The notes under the pieces are model-generated. The model was not told the origin of the DNA, searched no databases, and saw nothing but the letters and a program-made list of their open reading frames with translations. Below are positions 31,820-33,780 of a stretch of DNA of 33,780 nt, one piece after another. Numbering within the stretch: the first letter of the stretch is position 1; each line of letters opens with the position of its first letter. The stretch is from Coptodactyla brooksi (taxonomy: Eukaryota; Arthropoda; Insecta; Coleoptera; Scarabaeidae): positions 1 to 33,780 of the forward strand of contig JAWQRM010000056.1 of assembly GCA_033557675.1 (NCBI GenBank), given 5' to 3'. Position numbers and translations under genes: made by a program.

Positions 31820-33683
31820 TGTGTTTAGAATTTATATGACCTAAAGTAAGAAATATGGTCGGTAGTATGAGCGAATATTAAGTGAATATTTCAGATTTAC
31901 AATAGAATGAAATGTATTTCATCTCAAAACTATAAAGAATTCAAAACGTCTTTAAAACCTGCCGGATAGTTTCAAAATTAAAGTGAATCAACCCAAAAAC
32001 AATCATTAATGGCCGTGTACACTTTCCAAATTATCAGAAAGCTCTTTCTGAGTTTTTCGTAAACATCAGCAATCGGATATTCAGGAATAAAAATTACCTC
32101 CTGTGTACAAATAATGCTGTACGTAATGCAATATAGTACAGGCGGAATATATTATTACATAAGTGTTGACTAGCTAACACTAAAAACCGATTGTAAAGTT
32201 TGTCGTTTAGACTTTCTACCATGATTCATCACGAACGCTTGATTGCGAATAACCAATACACCTTTCGGATAAAAATGGGTTAAAAGATACTGATTTGATA
32301 TCGCGGATTAAAGCAAAGTCTCTAGCACAATGTAAAGCAATTTTCTCTATCCTTTTCAAACCTACATCCATCGGCTAAAAACGAAACTGTAGCTCCAGTT
32401 CACATCTTCCCAAGGGCAAAATCTGCTCTATTCGACCGTATTTTTAGCGAATTGGAGCTACAGGTATACTTCATTCATTCCTTTCTTCTAGAATTGTGCA
32501 CAGGTGGACTTTCCGCGTCTCTTATGTTCCTTAAGTGAATACAGACACTGCCGACAGGTATTCTAGTCTAGCCTAAAACGCAGAGATTGAACTCACGTAC
32601 AAAGGACGGTGCAAAACCTATGACGTATTGTTCTCTGGTTACACCGTGTGTTATACATACCGAGGATGGCTTCTAATCGTTTTTATTTCGTTTTCTTTTT
32701 TGTTGAATGGATGGGGTTGATCGATATAAGACCACCCAGGAAGCACGTTTATACATAGGGTACGTGGTAAATTTTCTTGTACTATTTTTAATTCAATTAT
32801 GTAATAAAAAATTACTCAATTTTAGTTTCACATCACGCCAACATAAACTATTAAAACGCCAAATTATATCGCCTAGGCTGCCGCCATTTCACTGAATTAT
32901 AGCGGAAACCTGTGACAAGAGCCGATCAGGTATCTATAATTAACTTTTCGGACTATAGTGGGCGTTGTAAATTATAGAAAAGGTTAATCCACATTTTAAT
33001 TCAATTTATATAGGTCACTGAACACACCGAATCAAGTGACCAAGAAATCTTGCGCTCATGTCGATTATAAAACGTCGATAGTATAATAGTTATAATTATC
33101 ATTTGTCATTTCGAGATCTCGTGTCGTGTGGTAAAAATGACAAATGGAATTTATATTCTGTTTGCTAATTACTAATCTTATGGTAATAATTATAATAACG
33201 TGTACTTTGCCAGGCGGAGATATAATCTTAACATTTTGTTAGAGAATGATTTATAGGTTCCTACACAGGCTGTTTTATGGAAAGCACCTTATTGTAGAAT
33301 CTATTTCCGATTTGTGGCCTAAAAGTAGGGGAATATCATTTCTGGATTACAATGTGAATAGAAAGGGGGGTTTATGAGAAAATCCGGAAGATAGTTTCTC
33401 ACTGAAACAGGTAAAAATGTAGGAATAACGAATAGAAGCTATAGGTGAATTGTGAAATAGCCTGAAGCTTTATTGCTGCTTGGTTATAGTAAATTACGTT
33501 ACACATTTCTGTAACCTGATTTGATTCTATTTTGTAACGTATCTACCATGATTTATAGCCTTTGTTCTTATTAGTTATACTTCAATGAGTATGTTTTCAT
33601 TGAAATTTAAAGCAGAGAATTACGAATTTCACTATTAATGCAAATTTTAAAATGTAATTTATTCGATGATTTATACCTTTCTT
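31820..33683. other. AT-rich gene-free stretch with short inverted repeats
   Basis: No gene recognised. Two inverted repeats stand out: TGTAGCTCCAGTTC (32,389-32,402) with GAATTGGAGCTACA (32,449-32,462), one mismatch; and CATTTGTCATTT near 33,100 with AAAATGACAAATG near 33,135. Either could be a hairpin remnant of a small element. Confidence 0.5.
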
Positions 33684-33780
33684 AAAGTTGAGGGTTTGGA
33701 ACCTTTGGCTTTGTAACCAAGTAAAACAAAGTCACCACTACGCCAAAATTTGTAGAGAGGATGCTCGACGCACGTTTCGC
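33684..33780 (-). mobile_element. SINE-like retroposon copy cut by the window end
   Basis: Reading minus from the window edge: GCGAAACGTGCGTCGAG, then TTTTGGCGTAGTGG, then 31 bp, then GGTTCCAAACCCTCAACTTT. It is very close to the 3' half of the copy at 11,770-11,967. The rest, including any 5' arm, lies beyond the window. Confidence 0.75.

Noticed and set aside
1..33780. CRISPR array, bacterial operons or an endogenous virus
   Set aside because: No regularly spaced repeats, no ribosome-binding-site-led gene strings, and no viral capsid or polymerase motif; introns and transposon content show a eukaryotic nuclear genome.

Overview
The window looks like intergenic or intronic DNA from an arthropod nuclear genome, most likely an insect. 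It is AT-rich, has GT-AG introns, microsatellites and short retroposons with target-site duplications, and its transposon families are typical of insects: PIF/Harbinger with a MADF-BESS partner, piggyBac with a C-terminal zinc finger, Tc1/mariner-IS630, Ty3/gypsy, and integrases like those of KRBA2/SCAND3. No host gene could be recognised. Every coding stretch that could be assigned is a decayed mobile-element gene. Assignments rest on reading translated frames and splice signals by eye; no database search was run.

Layout. 1-4.2 kb: AT-rich DNA, two GC-richer blocks with unassigned frames, one retroposon scrap. 4.2-5.9 kb: an inverted duplication of a decayed transposon gene around a single-copy loop. 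6.43-7.2 kb: a dimeric repeat whose second copy lies inverted at 20.53-21.26 kb. 8.0-10.8 kb: a PIF/Harbinger element with two opposite-strand genes, each having an exon inside the other's intron. 10.9-12 kb: two short retroposons with target-site duplications. 12.7-13.65 kb: IS630/mariner-like transposase, minus strand. 13.9-15.46 kb: strongly purine-rich DNA. 16.56-17.58 kb: KRBA2-type integrase fragment, minus strand. 18.1-19.1 kb: Ty3/gypsy integrase with all three catalytic residues, one stop codon and a polypurine tract. 19.44-20.29 kb: a second IS630-like transposase. 21.44-22.03 kb: a transposon-linked orphan gene. 22.3-22.6 kb: two retroposon copies. 24.88-26.89 kb: piggyBac pseudogene with one TTAA-flanked end, followed by a long hairpin. 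29.19-29.52 kb: mariner fragment. 31.19-31.49 kb: C-terminus of a LINE-type protein. 31.6-31.8 and 33.68-33.78 kb: further retroposon copies.

The two most interesting signals are (1) the interdigitated Harbinger gene pair, where splice signals and reading phase agree on both strands, and (2) a short retroposon family found at seven sites. That family combines tRNA-like A and B boxes with a 5' module laid out like a hammerhead ribozyme core, and its two longest copies are fold-back structures.
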